Source of the DNA: Bacteroides sp. SM23_62
Lineage (GTDB): Bacteria; Bacteroidota; Bacteroidia; Bacteroidales; SM23-62
Assembly: GCA_001303955.1 (NCBI GenBank)
Contig: LJUP01000001.1
Coordinates: 84,328-142,533, forward strand
DNA: 58,206 nt
Direction: 5' to 3'
Below are positions 48,636 to 58,206 of the stretch, in pieces; positions within the stretch are counted from its first letter, which is position 1; every line of letters begins with the position of its first letter. The notes below the pieces were generated by a model. The model searched no databases. It saw only the letters and a list, made by a program, of their open reading frames with translations, and was not told where the DNA came from. The position numbers and the translations under genes were made by a program.

Positions 48636-50408
48636 TTGTATAGATCCCGGAAAATACATATTGGAAACCAGCGCATGGGGGACGGCGAACCCGTGCTGAT
48701 CCAGTCCATGACCAATGTATCCACCATGGATACAATTGCCTGTGTCGAGCAATGCATCCGTATATTCGATGCCGGGGCAACACTTGTCAGGATCACCGCC
48801 AGCAATATAAAAGAGGCCCGCAACCTCAAAAACATAAGACAGGAATTATCGAACAGGGGATATCATTTCCCTTTGTCGGCAGACGTCCATTTCAATCCAT
48901 CCATTGCCGAAATAGCCGCCGCGCATGTTGAAAAAATACGGATCAATCCCGGCAACTTTGCCAGGGATGACATCCAGGGGCCATTTCTTAAACTGCTGGC
49001 TGTCTGCCGTCAGCATAATACGGCCATCCGCATAGGCGTCAACCATGGATCGCTGGCTGAAAGGATCCTGGAAAAATTCGGGGACACACCTGAAGGAATG
49101 GTTGAATCTGCCATGGAGTATTTGAGGATCTGTCAGCAGCAAGGATTTCATAATGTGGTAGTCTCACTCAAATCAAGCAATGCCCGGATCATGATCTATG
49201 CCAACCGTTTGCTGCAAATGCGGATGATAGAGGAGAAAATGGATTTTCCCATTCACCTGGGAGTTACAGAGGCCGGTGCGGGGGAAGAAGGCCGGATACG
49301 GTCAGCTGTCGGCATAGGTACATTACTGAAGGAAGGGATAGGAAACACCATACGTGTTTCCCTCACCGAGGAACCCGAGCAGGAAATACCGGCAGCCCAA
49401 AAATTGCTGGAAGCAGCCTACAGGACAAACATCGGGGTGACAGGAAAACCCACTTTAATAAAGCCCCTTGAGACCAGCTACCAGAGAAGGAAATCAAAGA
49501 AAACAGGGAAAATCGGGGGAGGGCTGGTCCCAGTTGTCATAACAAGGTTCCCGGAAGAACCCATGGAAGAACAACCCACGGCTACTGAAGCGGATTATGT
49601 GTTTGTTTCGGATCATGAGCTGATCAATGATCTGCCCGGGGATCGCCGGTATATCCTGACGGCCGAATCATGGCTCCTCGAGGAATACCCTCAGGAAACA
49701 TTTTTCCCGTTGTTTTCCCTGAAGGATTTCACGGATTACGGGAAGACTTCTGATGTGCTGAATTTTGTGCTCGTAAGTCCTGATGAAACCAAACAAGCAC
49801 TTGAATTACTAAAAGCTCCGGAAGTTCCGGCATGCATTATTTACCTGCATGAAACCTCAGATAAATCACGCAAGGCATTTACCACCCTGGTGAAGGATGT
49901 AAGTTTCAGCATGCCGGTCATCATCATGGCATCCTATAATGAAAATGACCGGGAGAGGTTCTGGATGAGAACTGCAACTGAGCTGGCCTGGTATTTTATT
50001 GACGGGTATGCCGATGGTCTGTGGCTGGATCATCCTTTTGCAGACAATGACAAGCTGTCTGCCACCGCCTTTAAAATTCTTCAGGCCACGCGGGCCAGGA
50101 TGACAGAAACTGAATACATCGCCTGTCCATCCTGCGGGCGGACATTATTCAACATACAGGAGACACTCCGGGAGATCAAGGCGGCAACATCCCACCTGAA
50201 TCATCTCAAAATTGCCGTAATGGGATGTATTGTAAACGGTCCGGGTGAGATGGCAGATGCCGATTACGGTTATGTTGGATCGGGCAGGGGAAAAATAAGT
50301 TTATACCGAAATAAAGAAATGGTTAAGAAAAACATACCACAGCAAAACGCGGTGGAGGAATTGTTACATTTGATAAAAACTAATGGGGACTGGCATGATC
50401 GATCTTAA
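48636..50408 (+). CDS. ispG: (E)-4-hydroxy-3-methylbut-2-enyl-diphosphate synthase, long (Bacteroidetes/plant-like) form
   Basis: 590 aa, apparent TTG start; PVLIQSMTNVSTMDT, LSADVHFNPSIAEIAA, HLGVTEAGAGEEGRIRSAVGIG, C-terminal CPSCGRTLFNIQ and GCIVNGPGEMADADYGYVG. Confidence 0.95.
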   Translation: MYRSRKIHIGNQRMGDGEPVLIQSMTNVSTMDTIACVEQCIRIFDAGATLVRITASNIKEARNLKNIRQELSNRGYHFPLSADVHFNPSIAEIAAAHVEKIRINPGNFARDDIQGPFLKLLAVCRQHNTAIRIGVNHGSLAERILEKFGDTPEGMVESAMEYLRICQQQGFHNVVVSLKSSNARIMIYANRLLQMRMIEEKMDFPIHLGVTEAGAGEEGRIRSAVGIGTLLKEGIGNTIRVSLTEEPEQEIPAAQKLLEAAYRTNIGVTGKPTLIKPLETSYQRRKSKKTGKIGGGLVPVVITRFPEEPMEEQPTATEADYVFVSDHELINDLPGDRRYILTAESWLLEEYPQETFFPLFSLKDFTDYGKTSDVLNFVLVSPDETKQALELLKAPEVPACIIYLHETSDKSRKAFTTLVKDVSFSMPVIIMASYNENDRERFWMRTATELAWYFIDGYADGLWLDHPFADNDKLSATAFKILQATRARMTETEYIACPSCGRTLFNIQETLREIKAATSHLNHLKIAVMGCIVNGPGEMADADYGYVGSGRGKISLYRNKEMVKKNIPQQNAVEELLHLIKTNGDWHDRS

Positions 50409-51021
50409 AGGAATCAGGAATATTGTTCTGGATCTGGGAGGAGTGATTCTCGAACTGGATGTAAACAGAAGCATAAAAGCATTGAGTGAACTGGGCTTGA
50501 CCGGACTGGAAGACCTGGATATCATTTTTTCGAAATATCCCTTCTTTCTGGAATTTGAGACCGGAAGGATCAACGCCGGTCAATTTATGGATGCTTTGAC
50601 CGCCCGGCTGGGAGATCATGCACCCAGGGAAAAAATACTCGAGGCCTGGAATGCCATGATCCTGGGCTTCCGGCCTGACACCATCAATCTGCTAACTCAG
50701 CTCAAGGCAAAATACAGGATGTTTCTGCTGAGCAATACCAATGCCATTCATGAGGTATATTACAACAACCTCCTTCACATGGAACATGGCATCCCGAACC
50801 TGACTGACATTTTTGAAAAAGTTTATTATTCCCATGACCTTAATATGCGGAAACCGGACCATGAGATTTTCCAGCATATCCTGGCTGACAGCAGGCTTAC
50901 TGCCAGGGAAACCTTATATATCGATGATACGGAAGTACATGTAAAGGCTGCCGGGGACCTGGGGATCCATGGCTATCATCTCCGGTTACCACAAAGGATA
51001 ACCGAGGTATTATGCTTGTAA
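50395..51021 (+). CDS. HAD family hydrolase (HAD-IA-like)
   Basis: ORF called from 50383; ATG at 50395 (MIDLKGIRNIVLDLGGVILELDVN); MFLLSNTNAIHEVYY; MRKPDHEIFQHIL; TLYIDDTEVHVKAA. Confidence 0.9.
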   Translation: MIDLKGIRNIVLDLGGVILELDVNRSIKALSELGLTGLEDLDIIFSKYPFFLEFETGRINAGQFMDALTARLGDHAPREKILEAWNAMILGFRPDTINLLTQLKAKYRMFLLSNTNAIHEVYYNNLLHMEHGIPNLTDIFEKVYYSHDLNMRKPDHEIFQHILADSRLTARETLYIDDTEVHVKAAGDLGIHGYHLRLPQRITEVLCL

Positions 51022-52103
51022 AGGGGAAACCATACCAGACCATATGGATGGATCAGTCTGATCAGGACAGGATCCGGTATATCAACCAGGATATCCTGCC
51101 GTTCGAGTTCAGGATAGAGGAAATGCACTCATCGGCAGACGGCTATGATATGATCCGGACAATGAAGGTAAGGGGAGCCCCACTGATAGGCGTTACGGCT
51201 GCCTTTGGCATTTACATGGCATGCCTTGAAGCAAGACAACAACCCTCACCGTTGGCTTATCTCATGAAGCAGGCTGCCATGATCAGAGAAGCACGGCCCA
51301 CGGCTGTAAACCTTGCCCGGGCAGTGGATCGCATGTTGGGAATAATGACAAATGATCCTGATCAACTGATCCATGATGCCAGGGCTGAGGCACTGAAGAT
51401 CAGGGAGGAAGAACTCCATGCTTCTTACATGATAGGCCAGCATGGCCTGGAGATCATCAGGGGGATCAGTGAAAGTAAAAATAGGGAACCGGTTAATATA
51501 TTGACCCATTGCAATGCTGGATGGCTGGCCTGTATTGATTATGGGACTGCCACATCACCCATCTACCGGGCATTCGATGAGCAGATTCCCGTTCATGTCT
51601 GGGTCGATGAAACCCGGCCGCGGAACCAGGGGGCCAGGCTGACGGCCTGGGAACTCGGGCAACATGGCGTACCCCATACGGTTATCGTGGATAATGCCGG
51701 AGGCCATATCATGCAGAAAGGCATGGTGGATGTTGTCATTACCGGCAGTGACCGGACAACCCGCCATGGAGATGTGGCCAATAAAATAGGCACCTATCTG
51801 AAAGCCCTGGCCGCCAGGGATAATGACATCCCTTTCTATGTGGCCCTTCCCGTATCTACCATTGATTTTGACATTGCATCCGGGATAAATGAAATTCCTA
51901 TTGAAGAAAGGGATCCTGATGAGGTCAGGGTAATGGAAGGCATCTCGGATAGCAAGATTCAGAGCGTGAGGATCATGCCAGAAGACAGCCCGGTTTCCAA
52001 CTATGGTTTCGATGTAACCCCTGCCGGTCTGATAAGTGGGCTAATTACCGAAAAAGGGATCTGCAAAGCCAGTGAAAGTGAGATCATGAAATTAAAAGAT
52101 TGA
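51012..52103 (+). CDS. mtnA: S-methyl-5-thioribose-1-phosphate isomerase
   Basis: 363 aa; MKVRGAPLIGVTAAFGIYMA, LTHCNAGWLACIDYGTATSPIYRA, VWVDETRPRNQGARLTAWEL, DVVITGSDRTTRHGDVANKIGTY. Confidence 0.94.
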   Translation: MLVKGKPYQTIWMDQSDQDRIRYINQDILPFEFRIEEMHSSADGYDMIRTMKVRGAPLIGVTAAFGIYMACLEARQQPSPLAYLMKQAAMIREARPTAVNLARAVDRMLGIMTNDPDQLIHDARAEALKIREEELHASYMIGQHGLEIIRGISESKNREPVNILTHCNAGWLACIDYGTATSPIYRAFDEQIPVHVWVDETRPRNQGARLTAWELGQHGVPHTVIVDNAGGHIMQKGMVDVVITGSDRTTRHGDVANKIGTYLKALAARDNDIPFYVALPVSTIDFDIASGINEIPIEERDPDEVRVMEGISDSKIQSVRIMPEDSPVSNYGFDVTPAGLISGLITEKGICKASESEIMKLKD

Positions 52104-52108
52104 TCCGC

Positions 52109-52855
52109 ATGAAGCTTTCAGTGATATCAGACATTCACTCAGACCTGGTCAGCTTGCAGGAGACCCTGCGGGAGATTGATAAACAAAAATGCGACAAGAT
52201 CCTGTGCCTGGGGGATATTGTAGGTTACGGCCTGCATTTTGAAGGGAGCCTGGATGGAAGAAATGCGGATGCCTGTGTCAGGATGGTTAAAAACCATTGC
52301 GATTATATAGTCTGCGGGAACCATGACCTGCATGCCATTATGAAACTTCCTTCCTACCACGACGAGCTGGGTATGCCTGAGAACTGGTATGAACTTGACC
52401 TGGAGGAAAAACAACGGGTCTCAAAATCGCAACTATGGCTATACGAAGATGAGATAGAAGATCCTGTCAGTGAATCAAGCTGTGATTTTCTCAATAAACT
52501 ACCTGAATATATTGTTATCGAAACGAGGGACTTTAATATCCTGGCCACTCATTTTATCGAACCTGACATTACAGGTACCTCAAAAGCATCACCTTCAGGC
52601 CGGAAAGATTTTTCCGGGCACCTGAAACTGCTGAGGAAGAAAAAATGCCTGGCAGGTTTTGCCGGTCATGCTCATTTGGAGGGTTTTGCCCGCATATCCA
52701 GGAAGGATTACCTGATGAATTATTACCGGAAATCTCACCTGCTAAAGACACGACAGATCATTGTGGGGCCACCCGTCACACGAAATCCCGGGAGCAGGGG
52801 GTTTATCATACTGGATACCCTTAGCCGTGAATTTGAAGCCATTTCATTGAAATAA
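52109..52855 (+). CDS. Calcineurin-like metallophosphoesterase (YfcE/ApaH-like)
   Basis: ORF called from 52100; ATG at 52109 (MKLSVISDIHSDLVSLQETL); LCLGDIVGYG; VCGNHDLHAI; GFAGHAHLEGF. Confidence 0.9.
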   Translation: MKLSVISDIHSDLVSLQETLREIDKQKCDKILCLGDIVGYGLHFEGSLDGRNADACVRMVKNHCDYIVCGNHDLHAIMKLPSYHDELGMPENWYELDLEEKQRVSKSQLWLYEDEIEDPVSESSCDFLNKLPEYIVIETRDFNILATHFIEPDITGTSKASPSGRKDFSGHLKLLRKKKCLAGFAGHAHLEGFARISRKDYLMNYYRKSHLLKTRQIIVGPPVTRNPGSRGFIILDTLSREFEAISLK

Positions 52856-52890
52856 TGTCAGTATCTTCGTAAAAACCACATCCCCACAGT

Positions 52891-54939
52891 ATGTCAAGGA
52901 CTTTCAATAAACATTACCTCATTCCCTTTGCCCTGATCATTCCCGGGTTGATGGCTTTCGCCTGGCTTGCGTATCAATATACCCGTTCCGGGACGAGCTT
53001 ATTGTTTTATGCACTGGGCGCTGATTTTGTGATCATTATTGTTTTAATGGTCCTGGTTGTGCGGAAGGTTTTCAAGGAACATACCAGCCAGCAGCAATCT
53101 CAGGAGCGCCTGACCGAGGCCAATGAAAAATACAGGGCTTTGATGGAAACATCCACCGATGGTACATTGATCATCATTGAAAAGACAATCGTACATGCCA
53201 ATTTCGTCTTCCTGGCCATGAGCGGGTATACACTCACAGACCTTTCCCGGCTGACATTTGAAGACCTGATCGTTTTAAAATCAACTCCAGATATGAACCT
53301 TGATGCATTTTATGAAGAGATAGGCGATACAGGCAGAACGGTCAACATGGAGGCAAGCATATCCTGTAAAAGGGGGGAAATGAGGGAAGTCATACTCACT
53401 GCCTCGAGGGTGGATCTGATGGAAAAGCGCGGGATCATCATTGTCAGCAAGGATCTTTCCCGCAAGGAAAGAATAGAAAAAGAATCTATCAACCTGATGA
53501 ATGAACTGCAATCAAGCATACTGATGATGAACCTGCCGGTGAAGTCTTTCGTCAGGGAGCATATTACCTGTGATATGGACATACCAGTTCATGAGGCGGC
53601 TTCAATGATGCGCCGGAAAGATCAAAATGCCATCATCGTTACCAAGGATACCATTCAGCAGCCTGTCGGGATCGTTACCGATTGCGATCTGAGAAACAGG
53701 GTGGTTGCCCGAGCGTTTGATGTTAGCAGGCCGGTCTTTGAGATCATGAGTTCCCCGCTGGTCAGGATCCCGGATGAAGCCTTGCTGTATGAGGCCGTGC
53801 TTCAGATCAAGGGAAACGACATTTCACACCTGGCCGTGGAAGACAGGGCCGGCAGGATTACTGGCATATTCAGCAATGAAGATCTGCTCGAGGTTCAGCG
53901 CAATTCCATATCATACCTGATCAAAGAAGTAAATGCCGCAGAAACCGTTGAATCACTCAAGAAGATTCATAATAAAATACCGGTCCTTGTGAAAATCCTG
54001 CTTGAAAGTGGATCCAGGGTGAGAAACGTAACCTACCTGATCAGTACAGTGACCGATGCCATCACGCATCGCCTTGTGGAATTTGCCATCGAGGAAATGG
54101 GAGAACCACCTGCTGAATTTGCCTTCCTTGCACTGGGGAGTGAGGGACGCAGGGAACAGACCCTGGTCACTGACCAGGACAATGCCATTGTTTTCGAAGA
54201 TGTGCCCAATGAAAAATTTGCCCAGGTAAACCGGTATTTTCTTTACTTTGGCAAGAAGATAAACCTCTGGCTGGATAAGATCGGCTACCAGTATTGCAAG
54301 GGTGATGTCATGGCCGGTAATCCCCAGTGGTGTCAGCCCGTATCCAGGTGGAAAAATTATTTCTCTGAATGGATCAACCAGAAAAGCGAAGAGAGTCTGC
54401 TGGGAATAGCTGTATTCTTTGATTTCCGTATTGTTTACGGAACAGACAAATATGCCGATGAGCTAAGAAGACATATCAATAAGATGATCGACGGCAAAAG
54501 AACTTTTTTCCGGCTACTGGCCAATGAAGTTTCAAAATACAAGATCCCAACGGATATATTTAAGGATAATGGACCAGAAACCACGGCAGGCATCACTGAA
54601 TCCTTCAATATAAAAAATGCCATTTCACCCCTGGTGGATTTCATCCGGGTGTATTCCATTCAAAATCATGTGAGTGAGTCCAACAGTCTTCTCCGATTGG
54701 AGAAAATGCTCAGGATGAAAGTCATACCGGAGGAAGAATACCATGAGATAGAAAATATTTACAGCCGGATGATGGAAATCCGCTTCCGGTCACATGTGAA
54801 TGCCATACTGGATAATAAGTCCCCCGATAACATGGTTACCCGTGATGAACTGACGGTCATCGAACAAACCATGATCCGGAAAACCTTCTCAGAGATTATA
54901 CGGTATCAGCATAAAATACTGGATGATTTCGGAGATTGA
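52891..54939 (+). CDS. Membrane-anchored PAS - CBS pair - DUF294 putative nucleotidyltransferase
   Basis: 682 aa; two N-terminal TM, PAS (KYRALMETSTDGTLIIIE...), CBS pair (MDIPVHEAASMMRRKDQNAIIVTKD...PVGIVTDCDLRNRVV), GlnD-like NTase motif LGSEGRREQTLVTDQDNAIVFED. Confidence 0.88.
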   Translation: MSRTFNKHYLIPFALIIPGLMAFAWLAYQYTRSGTSLLFYALGADFVIIIVLMVLVVRKVFKEHTSQQQSQERLTEANEKYRALMETSTDGTLIIIEKTIVHANFVFLAMSGYTLTDLSRLTFEDLIVLKSTPDMNLDAFYEEIGDTGRTVNMEASISCKRGEMREVILTASRVDLMEKRGIIIVSKDLSRKERIEKESINLMNELQSSILMMNLPVKSFVREHITCDMDIPVHEAASMMRRKDQNAIIVTKDTIQQPVGIVTDCDLRNRVVARAFDVSRPVFEIMSSPLVRIPDEALLYEAVLQIKGNDISHLAVEDRAGRITGIFSNEDLLEVQRNSISYLIKEVNAAETVESLKKIHNKIPVLVKILLESGSRVRNVTYLISTVTDAITHRLVEFAIEEMGEPPAEFAFLALGSEGRREQTLVTDQDNAIVFEDVPNEKFAQVNRYFLYFGKKINLWLDKIGYQYCKGDVMAGNPQWCQPVSRWKNYFSEWINQKSEESLLGIAVFFDFRIVYGTDKYADELRRHINKMIDGKRTFFRLLANEVSKYKIPTDIFKDNGPETTAGITESFNIKNAISPLVDFIRVYSIQNHVSESNSLLRLEKMLRMKVIPEEEYHEIENIYSRMMEIRFRSHVNAILDNKSPDNMVTRDELTVIEQTMIRKTFSEIIRYQHKILDDFGD

Positions 54940-55007
54940 CCTGTTCCCGGCTTGAAATATCCTGCAGAAAGCCGTAACTTTATCTGGCGCTCCTTCATCT
55001 GCACGCC

Positions 55008-55700
55008 ATGAAGATCGATCTGTCGAAATACCTGACCGAGCGTTACCAGGATTCCATGTTGAAACAGGAATACGAGGGACCTGTTGTTACCATTGCACGA
55101 GATTTCGGGTGTCCTGCCAGAAAAATTGCCTCAAGATTAACCAACCAGTTAAACCAGCTCAAAGAATCAAGGTCAAAAAATATCCGCTGGCGCTGGATCA
55201 GCAAGGAGATCCTCGCAGAATCTGCCAGGGAGCTGGAAATGGACCCAGCTGATATCAAGTATGTCTTCCAATATGAGAAAAAAACAGTTTTTGATGATAT
55301 CCTGTCATCTCAATCCAGGAAATATTATAAAAGCGACAGAAAAATCCGGAAAACGGTTGCCCAGGTCATCCGGAACATTGCTTCTGAAGGGAATGTGGTA
55401 ATTGTTGGCCGGGGAGGAGTGGCCATTACCAAGGATATTGAAAGATCCCTGCATATTAAACTGGAAGCCCCAATGGAATGGCGCGCACTTCGGGCATCTG
55501 AAAAGTATTGTATATCCCTTGAACAGGCCAGAAAAAGGGCTGTCGAAATTGATAAGAAACGGGAGGAATTCAGGAATTATTTTCACGGAAAAGGATCTGA
55601 TTATACACGATTCGATGTCAAATATAATTGCATGTCACTGAGCCTGGATGACATTGTTTGCAGTATTATAAACCTCCTGCAATCCAGGAAATTCGTCTGA
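55008..55700 (+). CDS. Cytidylate kinase-like family protein
   Basis: 230 aa; PVVTIARDFGCPARKIASRLTNQLN, NVVIVGRGGVAI, LHIKLEAPMEWRALRASEKYCISLEQARKRAVEIDKKREEFRNYF. Confidence 0.85.
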   Translation: MKIDLSKYLTERYQDSMLKQEYEGPVVTIARDFGCPARKIASRLTNQLNQLKESRSKNIRWRWISKEILAESARELEMDPADIKYVFQYEKKTVFDDILSSQSRKYYKSDRKIRKTVAQVIRNIASEGNVVIVGRGGVAITKDIERSLHIKLEAPMEWRALRASEKYCISLEQARKRAVEIDKKREEFRNYFHGKGSDYTRFDVKYNCMSLSLDDIVCSIINLLQSRKFV

Positions 55701-55771
55701 CCCCTGTTAACACTTGCTTTTCAACATCTTGTGAAAAATCCTTATTTTAGGATCGACTACAGATTGTTCAT

Positions 55772-56668
55772 ATGCAAATAAAACTTTCACAAGCCCTGCT
55801 GGCCGGAGTTACTTATATTCTATTACTTACCGGATGCAGCCAGCGGGGAAAGCAAGGGGTTGACTTAACAGAATCCATTGACCTCAGTGATTTCAAGGAG
55901 ACAACTGATTCTGTGAATCGATCCATTCATTATACAATGTCCCTGCCAGTTGAAATGGCCAGGCTATTTGATCATGTCGGCGTAAATTTTTACCCGGATC
56001 TCCTGAATCCACCCGATGCGTTCGGGAAATATACCCGTCCCGCTAAAATAGCATTAAACCTAGGGGTATATGGTGTCGACCTGAGTTATGTCAAGATGTT
56101 CAACCAGCACCAGAGATCGGTTGCTTACCTGGCATCAATCAACAGACTGGCTACCGAGATGGGCATACCCAGAGAGATATACGGGGATGTCATGGACAAC
56201 CTGGAGTTATTCATCGCAAATCCGGACAGCCTTTCCCGGGCTGCCATAAGACTTTATTCGGCTACAGATGACTATCTGAGAGAAGATAAACAGGAAGGCG
56301 CAGCTTCCCTCGTTGCCATGGGAGGATGGATAGAAACCATGTATATTGCCACCCAGATCTATGAAAGTGATCCAGGGAATATTGCCATGCAGGATAAGAT
56401 TGCCGAACAAAAATATTCACTGAACAGCCTGATTGCCCTGATGAATAACTATCATGCCGATCTGGACCTGGCCGAATACCTGCTGATGCTGAAAAACCTT
56501 CGGCGCACTTATAACCAGTTTCAATTGTATTACAAAAAGGGGAATGTGATGGTGGATACTTCCAGTAAAACAATTTCAGCCGAAGGTTATTATCTGAATG
56601 TGACCCCCGGACAGATGCAGGAAATTTCAACGAAGATAAAAAACCTGCGGACCCTCATCATTCATTGA
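55772..56668 (+). CDS. Hypothetical lipoprotein
   Basis: 298 aa; lipobox LLTGCSQ; helical body; no family recognised. Confidence 0.75.
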   Translation: MQIKLSQALLAGVTYILLLTGCSQRGKQGVDLTESIDLSDFKETTDSVNRSIHYTMSLPVEMARLFDHVGVNFYPDLLNPPDAFGKYTRPAKIALNLGVYGVDLSYVKMFNQHQRSVAYLASINRLATEMGIPREIYGDVMDNLELFIANPDSLSRAAIRLYSATDDYLREDKQEGAASLVAMGGWIETMYIATQIYESDPGNIAMQDKIAEQKYSLNSLIALMNNYHADLDLAEYLLMLKNLRRTYNQFQLYYKKGNVMVDTSSKTISAEGYYLNVTPGQMQEISTKIKNLRTLIIH

Positions 56669-58193
56669 CACGGATCTTAAAATAGCTGAATTCATTCCAC
56701 TGGATCGCCGGGATAACAATCTCATTGTTCAATTTAATATAATGTTGCAGTGGAACCGGTGTTTTCATGCTGTTTTTCGTTTTCTCATAGACTATACTGC
56801 TTGTAAGTATTCCATCCTGATCGATACCGATGACCTTCAGGTTCATTTTACCATCCTCATTCAGCGCATGGATCCTGTCTTCATCCGGCCACTGGCGGTT
56901 TTTGGGGTTGTCATTGAAAAACAGGTAAACCTTTTCGTATTGATAGGGAGACAGCACACAGTAGGAGGAATAATTCCGTGAATGCGTTAAATTGTGCTGC
57001 TGGTTTTTCAGGATCAGCTTTTTCCATTTTAAAATGCCACCGGGACTAATACTGGCGGCAAGGATATTGAGGTAGGTATCATATGTCCAATTCCTTTGAT
57101 TTTCCGCCAGCAAAAGGAAATCCCCGTTCTTTTGCAGAATGAGCTGATCAAGCTTGAAATAATACAATTGTTTTGGGTCCCTGGTGGACTGGAGCTGCAT
57201 GGCCTCTCTTAAAAACCATTCTTCAAATTCATAGAATCGCGGTTTCGAAAGCTCTTTTGAACGGTTATTCAGGCTGAGGTAGAAAATGCCATCGGCTGCA
57301 TTGATGTTTGAAGTTGGAGAGTAAAAACCGGCGCAGCTAACATCGTGGCCCAGACCCGGTTCTATCTGTATCCCATGAATGTAATTCCGCGGAAAGTAAA
57401 CAGGGTACTGATGGGCATTTTCTCCATTCTCGGTGATGGCCAGCAGGACATATTTGCTGCTAAGTATGTAAAAGAACCCGGCCAGCTTTTCATCTCGCAC
57501 AAGACAGAGCAGAAATGCATTACCGTTTTCACTCACTTTTACCACATCCTTGCCCGCAGGCCTGTCCTCAAACAGGATTTTTTCTGTATGTTCCCATATA
57601 ATCTCCAGATCCTTCCCGAACATGATGAAATTCAGATCAGAGATATGTCTTGAATGAACATCCAGCTGGCTGTAAACAAGTAATTTCTGATCCTGCCGCG
57701 AACTTTTAAAATGAAATTCAGCGGAATACCCCCTGAGATTGTGGACATTCAGGATAAGTTTATCGTCCCGGTTCTGTTCCAGGGTGGATTTATCAACGGT
57801 CTCCACATAAAGCATCCTTCTTCTGATCCGGTATTCGACGGTGAAAAGGTAAATCTTATCATGAAAATGATATATCGCCAGAAGTTCCCTTTTGCGCCAC
57901 CAGCCATGACGCAAATCAACTTCTATCTCACGGGTGAACTTAAGATCGCGATCATAGTGTTCAATCACATAATCATAATTATAAGATAAAGCATAATAAC
58001 CTGTTTCATCATGTCCGAAAATGGTCGGTATCTCTGAACTGGCTGGAATATCCCGTGGCTCACCCTGAAACAGCTCCACCGGTGGGGTAAACAACTGCCC
58101 GGATACAGAAAACAGGATGCCCAGCAAAATACTATTACAGAGCAGGAACTTCGATGACTGGACTTTTAGGCAAATATAATACACCCGTTCCAA
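56658..58193 (-). CDS. Hypothetical exported protein, beta-rich
   Basis: 511 aa; signal-like [14 protein letters not shown]; many alternating hydrophobic/aromatic strands; stop overlaps the lipoprotein 3' end. Confidence 0.7.
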   Translation of the reverse strand: MERVYYICLKVQSSKFLLCNSILLGILFSVSGQLFTPPVELFQGEPRDIPASSEIPTIFGHDETGYYALSYNYDYVIEHYDRDLKFTREIEVDLRHGWWRKRELLAIYHFHDKIYLFTVEYRIRRRMLYVETVDKSTLEQNRDDKLILNVHNLRGYSAEFHFKSSRQDQKLLVYSQLDVHSRHISDLNFIMFGKDLEIIWEHTEKILFEDRPAGKDVVKVSENGNAFLLCLVRDEKLAGFFYILSSKYVLLAITENGENAHQYPVYFPRNYIHGIQIEPGLGHDVSCAGFYSPTSNINAADGIFYLSLNNRSKELSKPRFYEFEEWFLREAMQLQSTRDPKQLYYFKLDQLILQKNGDFLLLAENQRNWTYDTYLNILAASISPGGILKWKKLILKNQQHNLTHSRNYSSYCVLSPYQYEKVYLFFNDNPKNRQWPDEDRIHALNEDGKMNLKVIGIDQDGILTSSIVYEKTKNSMKTPVPLQHYIKLNNEIVIPAIQWNEFSYFKIRVNE

Positions 58194-58206
58194 CTGCTAA
58201 AGAAAT

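Noticed and set aside
52891-56668. Possible anti-phage (CBASS-like) operon because of the nucleotidyltransferase
   Set aside because: The NTase motif is GlnD/DUF294-like rather than CD-NTase-like, and there is no recognisable effector (nuclease, pore, phospholipase) in the cluster.
1-58206. CRISPR arrays, IS elements, integrases, rRNA and tRNA genes
   Set aside because: No regularly spaced repeats, transposase/integrase translations or recognisable RNA genes were seen; tRNAscan-SE and Infernal would be needed to exclude small RNAs firmly.

Overview
The window is 58.2 kb of Bacteroidetes-type chromosome (inferred from gene families and gene order). It is densely packed and mostly housekeeping: pbpC (3' end), S41 protease, polA, queD, polyprenyl synthetase, uvrC, apt, mnmG, ybeY, envC/DUF4292/TPR/dut cluster, flippase, ppi, pheS, crp-like, ruvB, nadA, rrf2, hemW, J-protein, acyl-CoA synthetase, MraY/WecA-like transferase, histidine kinase, riboflavin synthase, ileS, DksA-like, lspA, rnr, cysS, ispG, HAD, mtnA, phosphoesterase, PAS-CBS-DUF294 protein and cytidylate-kinase-like protein. 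I saw no CRISPR array, rRNA or recognisable mobile element. The observations I consider most worth checking are: (1) a perfect 16-bp parS-type palindrome TGTTCCACGTGGAACA (10261-10276) between apt and mnmG; (2) a perfect 8-bp-arm palindrome about 50 bp upstream of an Fe-S-type Rrf2 regulator, inside an unusual ~495 bp AT-rich intergenic region that also holds a nested stem structure; (3) a -1 frame disruption at a T6 run in the MraY/WecA-like gene; (4) a strong terminator hairpin between the DksA-like gene and lspA, which also shows the called lspA start is too far upstream; (5) a membrane-anchored PAS-CBS-nucleotidyltransferase next to a cytidylate-kinase-like protein with an atypical P-loop, the best candidate here for an uncharacterised signalling module; (6) a secreted divergent CotH-kinase-like protein. 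All family names are by eye from the translations; no searches were run.
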